In this document: in pieces, positions 1-9,938 of the stretch
Layout of the letters: every line of letters begins with the position of its first letter
How positions within the stretch are numbered: position 1 is the stretch's first letter
DNA from: Acinetobacter nosocomialis
GTDB taxonomy: Bacteria > Pseudomonadota > Gammaproteobacteria > Pseudomonadales > Moraxellaceae
Length of the DNA stretch: 64,000 nt
NCBI GenBank assembly: GCA_025736915.1
Contig: CP107049.1
Coordinates: 992,001-1,056,000 of the forward strand
Direction of reading: 5' to 3'
The notes under the pieces: generated by a model
The model's database searches: none
What the model saw: the letters and a program-made list of their open reading frames with translations, nothing else
What the model was told of the DNA's origin: nothing
Translations under genes and position numbers: made by a program

Positions 1-289
1 CTTCTAATGGGCAAAGTCTTAAAACAATTTCATTTAAATAAAAACCAGCAAAAAAAGCATCACCAAAAAAGAAAACTGGCTGATTTAATATTTCCAGCTT
101 CGTAAAATTTTTAAGTTCACTTTTACCTGTGGCTTGCAACCGAATTGGTTGATATTGAGGAGGCGGAGTCTGTCTTAAAATACCATCGACCCGCCCGTAT
201 TCCTGAGTGAAGAGATGCACAATATGGCTTTTTTCACGATATTTACGATGATGAATCATATATCCATGTAGGACTTCATTGCGCATCAT
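1..289 (-). CDS. recO: DNA repair protein RecO, N-terminal part (cut by window edge)
   Basis: The first 96 codons are visible; the gene runs off the left edge. The protein begins MMRNEVLHGYMIHHRK and continues through HLFTQEYGRVDGILR, which matches the OB-fold N-terminus of RecO. In the family, RecO helps RecR load RecA onto SSB-coated DNA during recombinational repair. The start is one of two adjacent ATGs (289 or 286). The gene follows a small lipoprotein gene by 9 bases and lies in the lepB-rnc-era-recO order common in proteobacteria, which supports the call. The zinc-binding and C-terminal parts cannot be judged here. Confidence 0.85.
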   Translation of the reverse strand, partial: MMRNEVLHGYMIHHRKYREKSHIVHLFTQEYGRVDGILRQTPPPQYQPIRLQATGKSELKNFTKLEILNQPVFFFGDAFFAGFYLNEIVLRLCPLE

Positions 290-298
290 AAAAAGAAA

Positions 299-499
299 CT
301 ATTCCTTAGATTCTTTTTCTTTCTTATCGTCATCATCACCATCAGGAATTACAGCTCCCACAACAGCAGCTGTACCCTTCACTACACCTTTCGTTGTTTT
401 ATAAGCAATACCTACTGGTACGGTTACAAGCTTATATACACAACCTTGTAACATCAATGTACACCCAACAATAGCCAATATTGATGTAATTGCTTTCAT
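299..499 (-). CDS. Small lipoprotein, unknown function
   Basis: A 66-residue protein with a lipoprotein signal: a positively charged start, a short hydrophobic stretch and the lipobox LQGC with Cys at residue 20. The mature part has a short apolar segment rich in Val, Gly and Ala (TTKGVVKGTAAVVGAV), then a highly charged tail with a run of Asp followed by Lys and Glu. It sits between era and recO with 18- and 9-base gaps, so it is probably co-transcribed. An AGGGAA-like ribosome site lies 9 bases upstream. It resembles short lipoproteins annotated in Acinetobacter genomes. I cannot assign a function; envelope location is inferred from the lipobox. Confidence 0.7.
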   Translation of the reverse strand: MKAITSILAIVGCTLMLQGCVYKLVTVPVGIAYKTTKGVVKGTAAVVGAVIPDGDDDDKKEKESKE

Positions 500-517
500 A
501 CCAGTATTCCCTGCTTA

Positions 518-1546
518 TTAGATATCACTATATCCTAAACTTTTTAAAGCACGTTCATCATCAGACCAACCACCTTTAACCTTAACCCATAAGGTAAGCA
601 TGATCTTTTGTTCGAACATTTTTTCCATGTCTTTACGAGCATCCATACCAATCGTTTTAAGCTTGGCACCTTTTTCACCAATCACAATTGCTTTTTGGCC
701 AGGACGATCTACAAAAATAGTTGCATCAATATAGGTACAAGCTGGCTTTAATCGACCAGTTTTCTCATTAACAGTTGCCTCTTCCGTTTTGAAAGATTCA
801 ATTTGCACTGTTAAATCGTATGGTAGCTCTTCACCCAACTGACGCATGATTTTTTCACGGATGATTTCACTTGCCAAGAAGCGTTCAGAACGGTCCGTAA
901 TTTGATCGAATGAATACAGCGGTGGCTGATAAGGAAGATATTTTTCAATCGTTTCACTTAAATGTTCCAAGTTTGCTCCACGAAGGGCCGAAACAGGAAC
1001 AATCTCAGCAAAATTCATAAGCTTGGTACGCTCTTGAATCAAAGGAAGAATCTCTCTTTTATCTTCAAAAGTATCAGCTTTGTTAATTACCAAAATAACT
1101 GGCATTTCAGCGTTCTTGAGTTTCTCAAGCACTAAGTCGTCATTTTGAGTCCACTTATAAGCATCGATAACAAATAAAACTAAGTTAACGTCACGTAATG
1201 CAGAATGTGCAGCACGGTTCATCATTTTATTGATCGCACGCACTTCTTTCTTATGCATTCCCGGTGTATCTACATAGACCGCTTGCATTTTTTCACGTGA
1301 ATCAATGCCAATAATTTTATGGCGTGTCGTTTGAGGTTTACGTGAAGTAATTGAGAGTTTTTGACCCAATAAATGGTTCATGAGGGTAGATTTACCCACA
1401 TTTGGACGTCCCACAATCGCCACAAATCCGCTCTTAAAATCCGAAGGAATTGTAACGCCTTTGGAACTAAAAAATTGATCAATCAGATTGTTTGGATCTT
1501 GGTTTTCATTTGAATCTGGATTGATTTGATCAGAATGCATCGACAT
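518..1546 (-). CDS. era: GTPase Era, ribosome small-subunit assembly
   Basis: Era binds the 3' end of 16S rRNA and checks 30S maturation. The 342-residue protein shows the G1 motif GRPNVGKST (residues 46-54), G3 DTPG (93-96) and G4 NKAD (155-158), followed by a C-terminal KH RNA-binding domain with [13 protein letters not shown]. Era is usually about 300 residues. The extra length is an N-terminal extension of about 38 polar residues rich in Asn, Asp and Ser, before the G domain. The start lies 5 bases past the rnc stop, so rnc and era are probably translated from one message. Confidence 0.97.
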   Translation of the reverse strand: MSMHSDQINPDSNENQDPNNLIDQFFSSKGVTIPSDFKSGFVAIVGRPNVGKSTLMNHLLGQKLSITSRKPQTTRHKIIGIDSREKMQAVYVDTPGMHKKEVRAINKMMNRAAHSALRDVNLVLFVIDAYKWTQNDDLVLEKLKNAEMPVILVINKADTFEDKREILPLIQERTKLMNFAEIVPVSALRGANLEHLSETIEKYLPYQPPLYSFDQITDRSERFLASEIIREKIMRQLGEELPYDLTVQIESFKTEEATVNEKTGRLKPACTYIDATIFVDRPGQKAIVIGEKGAKLKTIGMDARKDMEKMFEQKIMLTLWVKVKGGWSDDERALKSLGYSDI

Positions 1547-1551
1547 GCAGG

Positions 1552-2244
1552 TTATTGCTCCAATAACTTTAAAATTTCCGCCGCTGCTGCCTGCTCGGCA
1601 AAACGACGACTTGACCCCTCACCATAAATCTTTGGTAAACCATCTACCAAACATTCGACTTTAAAGTGTTGATGAGGTGCATCACCCTGAATATCTACAA
1701 CCTCGTAAACAGGGAGAGGTTTTTTACGTGCTTGTAGATACTCTTGTAAACGTGATTTTGGATCTTTGAGTTGATCTGTTGGCTCAATATGATCTAAATA
1801 AGGTACGTACCATTTTAACACAATATCTTTGAGTAGGTTCAGATCACTACTATCAAGATAAATTGCACCAATAATCGCTTCTACCGTATCTGCTAATATT
1901 GACTCACGATGATGACCGCCAGATTTCAACTCGCCCGTGCTTAATATTAAACACCGACTAAGTTGCAAATCGGTTGCAATTTTACCTAATGCTTCTTGGC
2001 GAACCAAAGTTGCACGCATACGCGTTAAGCGACCCTCATTTTCATGTGGGTAAGCATGGTATAAATAGTTGGCAATGATCATCCCCAACAGCGAATCGCC
2101 TAAAAACTCCAGACGCTCATAGTTATACTTATGACTCACCGAACGGTGAGTCAAAGCTAACTGTAGCAATTCAGGCTGTTTAAATTGATAACCGATTCGA
2201 CTGAGTAAGCGAGGATCACTTAGTTTGAACTGATGTTTTGTCAA
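1552..2244 (-). CDS. rnc: Ribonuclease III
   Basis: RNase III cuts double-stranded RNA in rRNA processing and mRNA turnover. The signature ERLEFLGDS lies around residues 43-51 with the catalytic Asp, and the second acidic cluster appears in [15 protein letters not shown] double-stranded RNA-binding domain fills the last 70 residues (SRLQEYLQ ... [14 protein letters not shown]). I favour the TTG start at 2244 (230 residues, [10 protein letters not shown]); another TTG at 2256 would add four residues. A purine-rich GAGAAGAG site lies just upstream of 2244. The gene begins inside the 3' end of the DUF4845 gene, an overlap of about 29 bases. Confidence 0.95.
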   Translation of the reverse strand: MTKHQFKLSDPRLLSRIGYQFKQPELLQLALTHRSVSHKYNYERLEFLGDSLLGMIIANYLYHAYPHENEGRLTRMRATLVRQEALGKIATDLQLSRCLILSTGELKSGGHHRESILADTVEAIIGAIYLDSSDLNLLKDIVLKWYVPYLDHIEPTDQLKDPKSRLQEYLQARKKPLPVYEVVDIQGDAPHQHFKVECLVDGLPKIYGEGSSRRFAEQAAAAEILKLLEQ

Positions 2245-2590
2245 AACTCTTCTCAAATGTTAAAACTAAATCAATATTTAGTAAGAAAGGCTTTCTTACC
2301 TCATATTTCTTTTTGACCGTTAGACCAGACTGGTTAAACACTTCGGCAATCTCTTTAAAATGGAGATCACGAATATTATTCATTTCCAGTCTTTGATCCA
2401 TCTGTGCCATAAATTTTTGGGGTGTCGTATCAGCTGAGCTTTGTTGCATAAGCTCGGTAATCTGATTATTAATCACACGATCATCCCAATACGCTGGCCA
2501 AACTGCAAGTACAGCTTTCACTGCAATTGCAAATATGACCACCCCAAATAAAATTGCTAAATACGAAGTACCCTGTTGTGCCTTACGCAT
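2216..2590 (-). CDS. DUF4845-family membrane protein
   Basis: A 124-residue protein with one N-terminal membrane helix (about residues 9-31) preceded by RKAQQG, which gives it a type IV pilin-like look. The rest is a small soluble domain. The length and its position between lepB and rnc match the DUF4845 family, which occupies this slot in many gammaproteobacteria; the family has no established function. An AGGA site 9 bases before the ATG supports the start. Its 3' end overlaps the start of rnc, suggesting translational coupling. A role linked to signal peptidase or the envelope is only inference from position. Confidence 0.75.
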   Translation of the reverse strand: MRKAQQGTSYLAILFGVVIFAIAVKAVLAVWPAYWDDRVINNQITELMQQSSADTTPQKFMAQMDQRLEMNNIRDLHFKEIAEVFNQSGLTVKKKYEVRKPFLLNIDLVLTFEKSFDKTSVQTK

Positions 2591-2613
2591 TTTTGTTTTC
2601 CTAATGGTTGTTT

Positions 2614-3441
2614 TTAATCTATTTTCCCATTTCGGTTAAAGCTTGGCAGGTGGAAACCAGGTTCTTTATGCATCCAGACATAGAAAGCTCGGCCTGTTAA
2701 GTTTTCTTCAGGAACAAAGCCCCAGAAACGACTATCAGCACTTTGATCGCGGTTGTCCCCCATTGCAAAGTAATGTCCTTTCGGAACGGTTACTTCCCAA
2801 TATAAACCGTCTTGGTTTGAATATTTACCATTATCAACATAATTGATAAATGGCGCCTGACGCGCAACGTTTACGCCTTCAAGCTCACGCATCGTAAAGG
2901 TATGATCACCAATAGTTTCTTTATGATAAATAGACGTTGGTGTATCTAAAGCATCTTTTTCACGACTAAACTGTGTTGCTACTTTAGGAACTTTTTGACC
3001 ATTAATAATCAATTGTCCATGATCATAAACAATATGGTCACCCGGCAAACCAATTACACGCTTAATATAGCTAATGGTTGGTTGAGGTGGGTAACGGAAT
3101 ACGATGACATCACCACGTTTTGGTTCACCTACATCAATCACTTTTTTATTTACGATAGGTAAACGCACACCATAGTCAAATTTATTAACTAAAATAAAAT
3201 CGCCAGTCTCTAAAGTTGGAACCATAGAGTCTGATGGAATGTTAAATGGTTCATAAAGAAATGAGCGAAGTACAAGTACAACAGCTAAAACTGGCCAAAA
3301 GTCATAGGCCCATGTAATAACAAAATTTTCGTTCTCTCGGCCTTTATTCGCACGCTGTTTAAAAACAAGTTTATCTAACAACCACACTGCAAATAAAATC
3401 AGCGTAACTGGAACAAGAATTAAATTAAAATCAAAATCCAC
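2614..3441 (-). CDS. lepB: Signal peptidase I
   Basis: Type I signal peptidase removes signal peptides from proteins exported by Sec or Tat. The 275-residue protein has two N-terminal membrane segments (about 7-25 and 48-62), then the box with PSDSM containing the catalytic Ser (residue 72), the Lys-containing box YIKRVIGLPGD (Lys127) and the late box MGDNRDQSADSR. This is a normal catalytic layout with the active site on the periplasmic face. It sits directly downstream of lepA, as in E. coli. Confidence 0.97.
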   Translation of the reverse strand: MDFDFNLILVPVTLILFAVWLLDKLVFKQRANKGRENENFVITWAYDFWPVLAVVLVLRSFLYEPFNIPSDSMVPTLETGDFILVNKFDYGVRLPIVNKKVIDVGEPKRGDVIVFRYPPQPTISYIKRVIGLPGDHIVYDHGQLIINGQKVPKVATQFSREKDALDTPTSIYHKETIGDHTFTMRELEGVNVARQAPFINYVDNGKYSNQDGLYWEVTVPKGHYFAMGDNRDQSADSRFWGFVPEENLTGRAFYVWMHKEPGFHLPSFNRNGKID

Positions 3442-3511
3442 ATGACCTCACTCGCAGCCTAGCTGCTTGCTTTATGGCTGGGAGAATATAAGTTCATCCC
3501 AGCCCTTTCTT

Positions 3512-5329
3512 TTATCTTTCTACTTTCAAAACAGCTAAGAACGCTTCTTGTGGAATTTCTACACTACCCACTTGTTTCATACGTTTCTTACCTTCTTTTT
3601 GTTTAGAAAGTAATTTCTTCTTACGAGACACGTCACCGCCATAACATTTTGCTAGAACGTTTTTACGCATCGCCTTAACGGTCGAACGAGCAATAATTTG
3701 AGCACCAATGGCAGCCTGAATTGCAACATCAAACATTTGACGTGGAATCAAGTCTTTCATTTTTTCAACTAAAGCAATGCCACGATGGCGAGCATCGTTA
3801 CGGTGACAAATCATAGCCAAGGCATCAACCTTTTCGCTATTAATTAATACATCAACCTTAACTAAAGATGAACTTTCGAAACGTACGAAGTTATAGTCTA
3901 GCGATGCAAAACCACGTGAACATGATTTAAGCTTGTCAAAGAAATCCATTACGACTTCAGCCATTGGAATTTCAAAAGTAATCGAAACTTGATTACCCAA
4001 GAACTTCATGTCTTTTTGGACACCACGACGCTCAATACATAAGGTCATGACATTACCTAAGTATTCTTGCGGCACAAGAATATGACATTCAGCAATTGGC
4101 TCACGTAAATCTTCAACAACTGAACCATCTGGCATTTTAGACGGACTGTCGATATAGATCGTCTCACCTTTTTTGGTAACAGCTTCATAAACTACTGTTG
4201 GTGCCGAACTAATTAAATCGAGATCGTACTCACGTTCTAAACGCTCTTGTACGATTTCCATATGCAACATGCCCAAGAAACCACAGCGGAAACCGAAACC
4301 AAGTGCATCCGAACTTTCAGGTTCAAAGAACAAGGCAGAATCGTTAATTTGTAATTTCTGTAATGCTTCGCGAAATGGTTCAAAGTCGCTTGAATCGATT
4401 GGGAAAAGACCTGCATAAACCTGCGGTTTAACCTTTTTAAAACCAGGTAATGTTGCAACATCTGGTGTTGTTGCAAGTGTAATGGTATCACCTACTGGCG
4501 CACCAAAAATGTCTTTAATACCCGCAATAACAAAACCTACTTCACCAGCTTCAAGAATATCTGTTTCAGTATGCTTAGGATTAAATACACCTACAGAAGT
4601 TACCGGATGAGTTTGTCCTGTCGATTTAACCAACATTTTGTCGCCCTTACGGATACGACCTTGTTTAATACGAACAAGAGACACTACACCTAAGTAGTTA
4701 TCAAACCATGAATCGATAATTAAAGCTTGTAATGGAGCTTCACGATCACCTTCTGGTGCCGGAATAACATCAACTAAACGCTCCAATACACCTTCAACGC
4801 CTAAACCTGTTTTTGCTGAACAAGTCGGTGCATCTGTTGCTTCAATCCCGATAATTTCTTCAATTTCATGAATTACACGTTCAGGTTCAGCCTGCGGTAA
4901 ATCAATTTTATTTAAAATAGGAAGAACTTCGAGACCTTGTTCAATCGCGGTATAACAGTTTGCAACTGATTGTGCTTCTACACCTTGCGCAGCATCGACA
5001 ACCAACAATGCACCTTCACATGCAGCTAATGAGCGAGATACTTCATACGAGAAGTCAACGTGCCCCGGAGTATCAATAAAGTTAAGCTGATATTCTTGTC
5101 CATTTGGATGGGTGTAATACAATGTCACTGAGGCTGCTTTAATGGTAATCCCACGTTCGCGCTCAAGCTCCATTGAGTCCAAGACCTGAGCTTGCATCTC
5201 ACGATCTTGTAAGCCACCACACATCTGAATAAAACGGTCAGCCAAAGTAGACTTACCATGATCGATATGAGCGATAATCGAGAAATTTCGGATATTTTTG
5301 ATATCAACTGATTTTTTAGCTTGCGCCAT
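3512..5329 (-). CDS. lepA: Elongation factor 4 (LepA)
   Basis: LepA is a ribosome-binding GTPase related to EF-G, linked to back-translocation and to translation initiation or 30S assembly. At 605 residues it is near the family's usual length. It has the P-loop [14 protein letters not shown] near residue 20, the switch region [18 protein letters not shown] and NKIDLP, and the LepA-specific C-terminal domain rich in Lys and Arg ([16 protein letters not shown]). The ATG start has a weak AGGT-type site. It leads the minus-strand cluster ahead of lepB, with 70 bases between. Confidence 0.97.
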   Translation of the reverse strand: MAQAKKSVDIKNIRNFSIIAHIDHGKSTLADRFIQMCGGLQDREMQAQVLDSMELERERGITIKAASVTLYYTHPNGQEYQLNFIDTPGHVDFSYEVSRSLAACEGALLVVDAAQGVEAQSVANCYTAIEQGLEVLPILNKIDLPQAEPERVIHEIEEIIGIEATDAPTCSAKTGLGVEGVLERLVDVIPAPEGDREAPLQALIIDSWFDNYLGVVSLVRIKQGRIRKGDKMLVKSTGQTHPVTSVGVFNPKHTETDILEAGEVGFVIAGIKDIFGAPVGDTITLATTPDVATLPGFKKVKPQVYAGLFPIDSSDFEPFREALQKLQINDSALFFEPESSDALGFGFRCGFLGMLHMEIVQERLEREYDLDLISSAPTVVYEAVTKKGETIYIDSPSKMPDGSVVEDLREPIAECHILVPQEYLGNVMTLCIERRGVQKDMKFLGNQVSITFEIPMAEVVMDFFDKLKSCSRGFASLDYNFVRFESSSLVKVDVLINSEKVDALAMICHRNDARHRGIALVEKMKDLIPRQMFDVAIQAAIGAQIIARSTVKAMRKNVLAKCYGGDVSRKKKLLSKQKEGKKRMKQVGSVEIPQEAFLAVLKVER

Positions 5330-5505
5330 GGGCTACCTTGAGAAAATATAAAGTGCTATGTAGCTTGTTTTAATACATAGCCAAAGCGGTTTAACAAATT
5401 GCGAGAGATTATAGCAGATGGATATTTTAAAGTATCCAAAATAATCATGAGCTTTGTACTTATGTTCTAAAAAATGACAATTCAAAGCACATGTAATACT
5501 TCCGA

Positions 5506-5958
5506 CTATCGAGCATATGAAATAGTAAAATCTAAAGGATTTATGCTTGAATCAAGGGGCTTATAAGCTTGTGTAAAAGTTGGCGACATTCGTTTTGGTC
5601 GACCCGATGCAATTTCAATACATGCCCACTTGGTATTCCCAACAAATAAGACTGCCTGATCAGACGGACGGAAAAACACATACTGGCGAAATGAATAAAG
5701 CGCATTGATATCGTCTAGCCATGTCCGCAATATAATTTCTTCGCCTTCAAACGCAGCCTTACGGTATTGCACATGATGCTCAACAGCAACCATTGCATGC
5801 TTGAGCTCAAGGTATTTGGTTACGCCTACCCCTAATGTTTCAACATGAGCAGCAGCAACATCTTGCATCCATTGGACATACATTACATTGTTAACATGAC
5901 CCAAAGCATCAATATGCTGTGGCTGAACCTGAATATGTAAATCGAAAATACTACTCAC
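5506..5958 (-). CDS. Acyl-CoA thioesterase, 4HBT hotdog family
   Basis: A 150-residue single hotdog-fold protein. The segment HIDALGHVNNVMYVQWMQD near the N-terminus is the typical 4HBT/YbgC-FadM motif with the catalytic Asp. The family hydrolyses acyl-CoA thioesters; the chain length preferred here is unknown. The start is GTG at 5958, because the nearby ATG reads into a stop within five codons. The gene stands alone between the lepA promoter region and the degP-type gene, with a terminator on its upstream side. Confidence 0.8.
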   Translation of the reverse strand: MSSIFDLHIQVQPQHIDALGHVNNVMYVQWMQDVAAAHVETLGVGVTKYLELKHAMVAVEHHVQYRKAAFEGEEIILRTWLDDINALYSFRQYVFFRPSDQAVLFVGNTKWACIEIASGRPKRMSPTFTQAYKPLDSSINPLDFTISYAR

Positions 5959-6035
5959 AAAACATCCACTTTAATTATTAAATCTAAAGCTACAATTAAA
6001 TTAGCTAGATCGAACATTATGCCGAATACAAATAA

Positions 6036-6061
6036 TAAAAAACCACCCATTTTCAGGGTGG
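6036..6061 (-). terminator. Rho-independent terminator after the DegP-type gene
   Basis: A 6-bp stem (CCACCC with GGGTGG, 7-base loop) is followed on the minus strand by a run of T. It lies 18 bases beyond the stop codon of the protease gene. Confidence 0.8.
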
Positions 6062-6078
6062 CTCATTTTTATATCATT

Positions 6079-7455
6079 TTATTGAATGCGTAAACCAAGC
6101 ATTGCTCGTTGTCCTTGACGAATGATTCCAACACGTGCGACCGTATTTTTTTGTAGGTTAGAAACAACTTTCGCAAAATCTTGGCTATTTAAAATTTGAG
6201 TATTATTAACCTGAACAATCACGTCACCCGGAATGATATTTGACAATGATGCCAACCCACCACGGCGGACATCTTGAACATAAATACCACCTTTTACGCC
6301 TAAAGTATTTTTCTCTGGTTCAGCTAAATCACGAATACTCATTCCCAATACTGGACCTTTAGAAACAGAAGTCTGAGTACCTGTAGCTGGTGTTTCATCT
6401 GGTGCAGTTGCTAAAGTTGCAGTGATATTACGAGTTTTATCATCACGTAACACTTCAAACTGAACGGTTTGGTTTGGCTGAACTTTATTTAGTGCGTAGA
6501 GTAAATCACTTGTCCGCAGTACAGAAGCACCATTAAGTTTTAAAATCACATCACCAGCTCTAAGCCCTGCTTTTTGAGCAGGTGAATTTGGCGTTACTTG
6601 TGTGATGAGAGCACCTTCTGGTTTAGGCAGTTTGTAAGCATCGGCAAGGTTACGATCAATATCTTGCATCATGACGCCTAGGTATGAACGAGTAACTTTG
6701 CCTTTGGTTTTAAGCTGTTCAGCTACATCCATCGCAACATCGATTGGAATAGAGAAAGACAAGCCCATATAACCGCCAGTACCACTAAAGATACGTGAGT
6801 TTACCCCAACAACTTCACCATTTTGATTAAACAATGGACCACCTGAGTTACCTGGGTTTAGAGCCACATCGGTTTGAATAAATGGTACAGAGGTTTCACC
6901 ACTCATGTTTCGTGACTTGGCACTGACAATACCTGCTGAAGCGGAGTAGTCAAAACCAAATGGAGAACCAATTGCTAATACTGGCTCTCCGACTCGTAAG
7001 CGGTCAACATTACCAACTTTTAAAGCAGGGTAATTACTTCCATTGACTTTTAATAATGCAACATCGGTACGTTCATCACTACCAACAACAGTTGCATCAA
7101 TTTCACGACGGTCATTTAAAGTTATACTAATGCGAGAAGCATTTTCAATCACATGATGGTTTGTGAGTAAGTAACCATCTTTACTAATAAAGAATGCACT
7201 ACCGTATGCTGTTTTTTCTTGAGGACCTTGTTGCTGTGGAATGATGACCTGATTACCAAAGAAACGTTTTAAAATTTCAGGAACTTGCTGTTGTAACAGT
7301 TCATCCTGAGTCATTTTTTTTACGACGTTTACGCTCACCACAGCCGGACTAACTTGTTCAACGAGGTTTGAAAAATCAACAGCAGCATTTGCTTGAACAG
7401 CGGCAACTGTAAATACCGCTGCATACATTCCTTGTTGTAAATAGCGAGATTTCAT
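6079..7455 (-). CDS. Periplasmic serine protease, DegP/HtrA (Do) family
   Basis: HtrA proteases degrade or hold misfolded periplasmic proteins. The preferred start at 7455 gives 458 residues beginning with a clear signal peptide (MKSRYLQQG ... VQANA). A longer reading from 7509 would add 18 residues ahead of it and bury the signal. In the 458-residue form the triad is His101 (TNHHV), Asp131 (DVALL) and Ser204 (NPGNSGGP). Two PDZ domains follow, with PEGALITQV and a second from about residue 360. A GGTGAG site lies 7 bases before the chosen ATG. It could equally be named mucD or degQ-like; I see no nearby mucABC genes. Confidence 0.92.
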   Translation of the reverse strand: MKSRYLQQGMYAAVFTVAAVQANAAVDFSNLVEQVSPAVVSVNVVKKMTQDELLQQQVPEILKRFFGNQVIIPQQQGPQEKTAYGSAFFISKDGYLLTNHHVIENASRISITLNDRREIDATVVGSDERTDVALLKVNGSNYPALKVGNVDRLRVGEPVLAIGSPFGFDYSASAGIVSAKSRNMSGETSVPFIQTDVALNPGNSGGPLFNQNGEVVGVNSRIFSGTGGYMGLSFSIPIDVAMDVAEQLKTKGKVTRSYLGVMMQDIDRNLADAYKLPKPEGALITQVTPNSPAQKAGLRAGDVILKLNGASVLRTSDLLYALNKVQPNQTVQFEVLRDDKTRNITATLATAPDETPATGTQTSVSKGPVLGMSIRDLAEPEKNTLGVKGGIYVQDVRRGGLASLSNIIPGDVIVQVNNTQILNSQDFAKVVSNLQKNTVARVGIIRQGQRAMLGLRIQ

Positions 7456-7576
7456 TCGGTGCTCACCCACAATTGGTCTACGAGAATAAGAATAAAACTT
7501 TTGTATCACAATGCTTTGGAATTGTGCGTAACAATATGTTTATTTGTAAGACATCATCATCACGTTTATTTTACGC

Positions 7577-7607
7577 ATTGCAATTTTTTAAGCTAATTGC
7601 AATTTTT
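7577..7607. promoter_or_regulatory. Direct repeat in the degP-nadB divergent promoter region
   Basis: The 12-base word ATTGCAATTTTT occurs twice, at 7577-7588 and 7596-7607, offset by 19 bases (nearly two helical turns). Downstream, before nadB, are two inverted repeats: AGAGC with GCTCT near 7618-7633 and CCTTTTT with AAAAAGG at 7635-7652. The layout suggests a protein-binding site for one or both divergent genes. No regulator is identified. Confidence 0.35.
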
Positions 7608-7679
7608 CTGTGACTTAGAGCGCTTAAGCTCTTGCCTTTTTAGGTAAAAAGGGGTGTCATTAGCGGACGTTTTAAATTG

Positions 7680-9329
7680 ATGCGAATGGACATGCCTAAT
7701 CAACAGACAATTCACCACTTTGACGTGATTATTGTGGGCAGTGGCGGTGCTGGTTTAAGTCTGGCTTTATCGTTACCAAGTCATTTTAATATTGCAGTTT
7801 TAGCCAAAGCTGCTTTAACTGAAGCAAGTACCTTCTATGCACAAGGCGGTGTTGCTGCTGTTCTTGATGAAACAGACTCTATTCAACAACATATTAATGA
7901 CACTATGATTGCAGGTGCTCATTTATGTGAAATGGATGCAGTACAGCACACTGTCGAAGGTGGTCGCCCTTCTGTTGATTTTCTTTTAAAGCAAGGTGTT
8001 CAGTTCACCTTAGATGAAGATGAGCAACTTCACTTAACTCGCGAAGGCGGTCACTCACAGCGCCGCATTATCCATTCTGCTGATGCTACAGGCAAAGCCA
8101 TTTCAACTACACTGGTTGAACGTGCGAAAGAACGCAAGAATATTACTATTTTTGAAAACTACATTGCGATTGATTTAATCACGTCGCATAAATTGGGTCA
8201 TACAGATCAAGCGAATCGCGCTGTTGGTTTGTATGCCTTAGATGAAAATACAGAAAAAGTTCATACCTTCCTTGCACCATTTACCGCACTTGCTTGCGGC
8301 GGTGCGATGAAAGCTTACCTTTATACGTCTAACCCTGATATTGCTACAGGCGATGGTATTGCTATGGCTTACCGCGCAGGTTGCCGTGTTGCCAATATGG
8401 AATTTAATCAGTTCCATCCAACTTGCCTGTACCATCCACAAGCGCGTTCGTTCTTAATTACTGAAGCGATGCGTGGCGAAGGTGCTTATTTACGCTTGCC
8501 AGATGGCGAACGTTTCATGCTTCGTTTTGATGATCGTGCTGAATTGGCTCCTCGCGATATTGTGGCACGTACCATTGACCATGAAATTAAACGTCTCGGT
8601 ATTCGCCATGTGTGGTTAGACATTACACACAAATCACCTGAGTTTATTAAAGAGCACTTCCCTACACTTTATGCACGTTTGCTTGAGTTAGGTATCGACA
8701 TTACTAAAGACATGATTCCAGTAGTGCCGGCTGCACACTATACATGTGGTGGTGTTGTGGTTGATTCAAATAGCCAGACCGATATTGAAGGTCTCTATGC
8801 AATTGGTGAAACCTCTTATACAGGTTTACATGGTGCTAACCGTATGGCGAGTAACTCATTACTCGAGTGCTTCGTTTATGGTATGAGTGCAGCAAAAGAC
8901 ATCGAAAATAAGTTTGATGAGAATTTCAAACTACCGAAAGTACCCACTTGGGATGACTCTCAAGTAACCAACCCAGATGAAGATGTGGTGATTTTACAAA
9001 ACTGGGATGAGTTACGTTCGACCATGTGGAACTATGTCGGTATTGTCAGAACCACGAAACGTTTAGAACGTGCTTTACACCGTATAGAAATGTTGAAGCG
9101 TGAAATCACTGAATATTATCAAGACTACCGTGTCAGCAAAAACCTGATTGAACTACGTAATCTTGTACTCGTTTCGGAAATGATTGTGCGCTGTGCCATG
9201 CACCGCAAAGAATCACGTGGTCTACATTACACGCTCGATTATCCGGAAACTTCGAACGAGATTCGTAAAACTGTGTTAACCCCTCCAAATTTTGCAGTAG
9301 AGCAACCATTGGTTAATACCGAAATTTAA
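7680..9329 (+). CDS. nadB: L-aspartate oxidase
   Basis: This flavoenzyme oxidises L-aspartate to iminoaspartate, the first step of de novo NAD synthesis, and works with NadA quinolinate synthase. About 549 residues, near the family norm. The FAD dinucleotide-binding motif [15 protein letters not shown] lies near the N-terminus, followed by [14 protein letters not shown], the catalytic-region HPTCL and the flavin-domain signature [23 protein letters not shown] at 7680 is used; a later ATG at 7692 is also possible. nadA is not in the window. A bidirectional terminator follows. Confidence 0.96.
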   Translation: MRMDMPNQQTIHHFDVIIVGSGGAGLSLALSLPSHFNIAVLAKAALTEASTFYAQGGVAAVLDETDSIQQHINDTMIAGAHLCEMDAVQHTVEGGRPSVDFLLKQGVQFTLDEDEQLHLTREGGHSQRRIIHSADATGKAISTTLVERAKERKNITIFENYIAIDLITSHKLGHTDQANRAVGLYALDENTEKVHTFLAPFTALACGGAMKAYLYTSNPDIATGDGIAMAYRAGCRVANMEFNQFHPTCLYHPQARSFLITEAMRGEGAYLRLPDGERFMLRFDDRAELAPRDIVARTIDHEIKRLGIRHVWLDITHKSPEFIKEHFPTLYARLLELGIDITKDMIPVVPAAHYTCGGVVVDSNSQTDIEGLYAIGETSYTGLHGANRMASNSLLECFVYGMSAAKDIENKFDENFKLPKVPTWDDSQVTNPDEDVVILQNWDELRSTMWNYVGIVRTTKRLERALHRIEMLKREITEYYQDYRVSKNLIELRNLVLVSEMIVRCAMHRKESRGLHYTLDYPETSNEIRKTVLTPPNFAVEQPLVNTEI

Positions 9330-9342
9330 ACTGTTTTTCTAC

Positions 9343-9373
9343 AAAAAAGCACAGCTCCGGCTGTGCTTTTTAT
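9343..9373. terminator. Bidirectional terminator between nadB and the PaaI-like gene
   Basis: Perfect 7-bp stem GCACAGC/GCTGTGC with a TCCG loop, flanked by a run of A on one side and T on the other. It serves nadB from the left and the converging thioesterase gene from the right. Confidence 0.9.
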
Positions 9374-9385
9374 TTAGTTTAATAT

Positions 9386-9802
9386 TTATGAGCGGGGAGG
9401 AATTGAATAAGTCGCGGTCACATGTGCCACTGGTTCCTCTTGCCCTACTGAATAAATACAGACCTCACCCACGACAAGACTCTTCCCTACTTTCATGAGC
9501 TTACATTCGCTGCGTAGATCTTTATCACCTGCGGGTTTTCTTAAAAAATTAATATTAAAATTAGTTGTTACTGCTAAACCAACAATTCCGATTTCACCAA
9601 GTATTGCAATATACAAAGCAAAGTCTGCCAAAGTCATCATGGTAGGCCCAGATATGGTACCGCCCGGACGTTGATGTCTTTGATCGATGTGATAATAAAC
9701 GACAGCAGCTTTAGGCGTGACTGATTCAATCGTGCAATGTTCAAGACTTGGGGGAAATTCCTTTTCAAGAAACGCTACAATTTCTTCTTTTGAACTTTTC
9801 AT
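9386..9802 (-). CDS. PaaI-family thioesterase (hotdog fold)
   Basis: A 138-residue hotdog protein. The segment RPGGTISGPTMMTLADFALYIAI carries the PaaI-type helix with the Asp expected in catalysis, followed by NINFLRKPAGDKDLRSECKLMKVGKSLVVGEV. The family hydrolyses aryl- or acyl-CoA thioesters, including phenylacetate intermediates. No phenylacetate genes are nearby, so the substrate is unknown. It is transcribed alone and converges on nadB. Confidence 0.8.
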   Translation of the reverse strand: MKSSKEEIVAFLEKEFPPSLEHCTIESVTPKAAVVYYHIDQRHQRPGGTISGPTMMTLADFALYIAILGEIGIVGLAVTTNFNINFLRKPAGDKDLRSECKLMKVGKSLVVGEVCIYSVGQEEPVAHVTATYSIPPRS

Positions 9803-9901
9803 CCTTGTTTTTCTTCGATTTCAGAACAGTATTCAAAATAGCATAGAATACTGACTAATATTTTCTATGACCTTTTAAACCAGATTTATTATTATTTTTA
9901 A

Positions 9902-9931
9902 CCACTCCCAGAGATATGAGAGTGGCTTTTA
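9902..9931. terminator. Possible terminator after tmk
   Basis: A 6-bp stem CCACTC/GAGTGG with a 12-base loop, 8 bases past the tmk stop. The T-run is better on the plus strand than on the minus strand that needs it, so it is a weak call. Confidence 0.4.
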
Positions 9932-9938
9932 TTATTAC

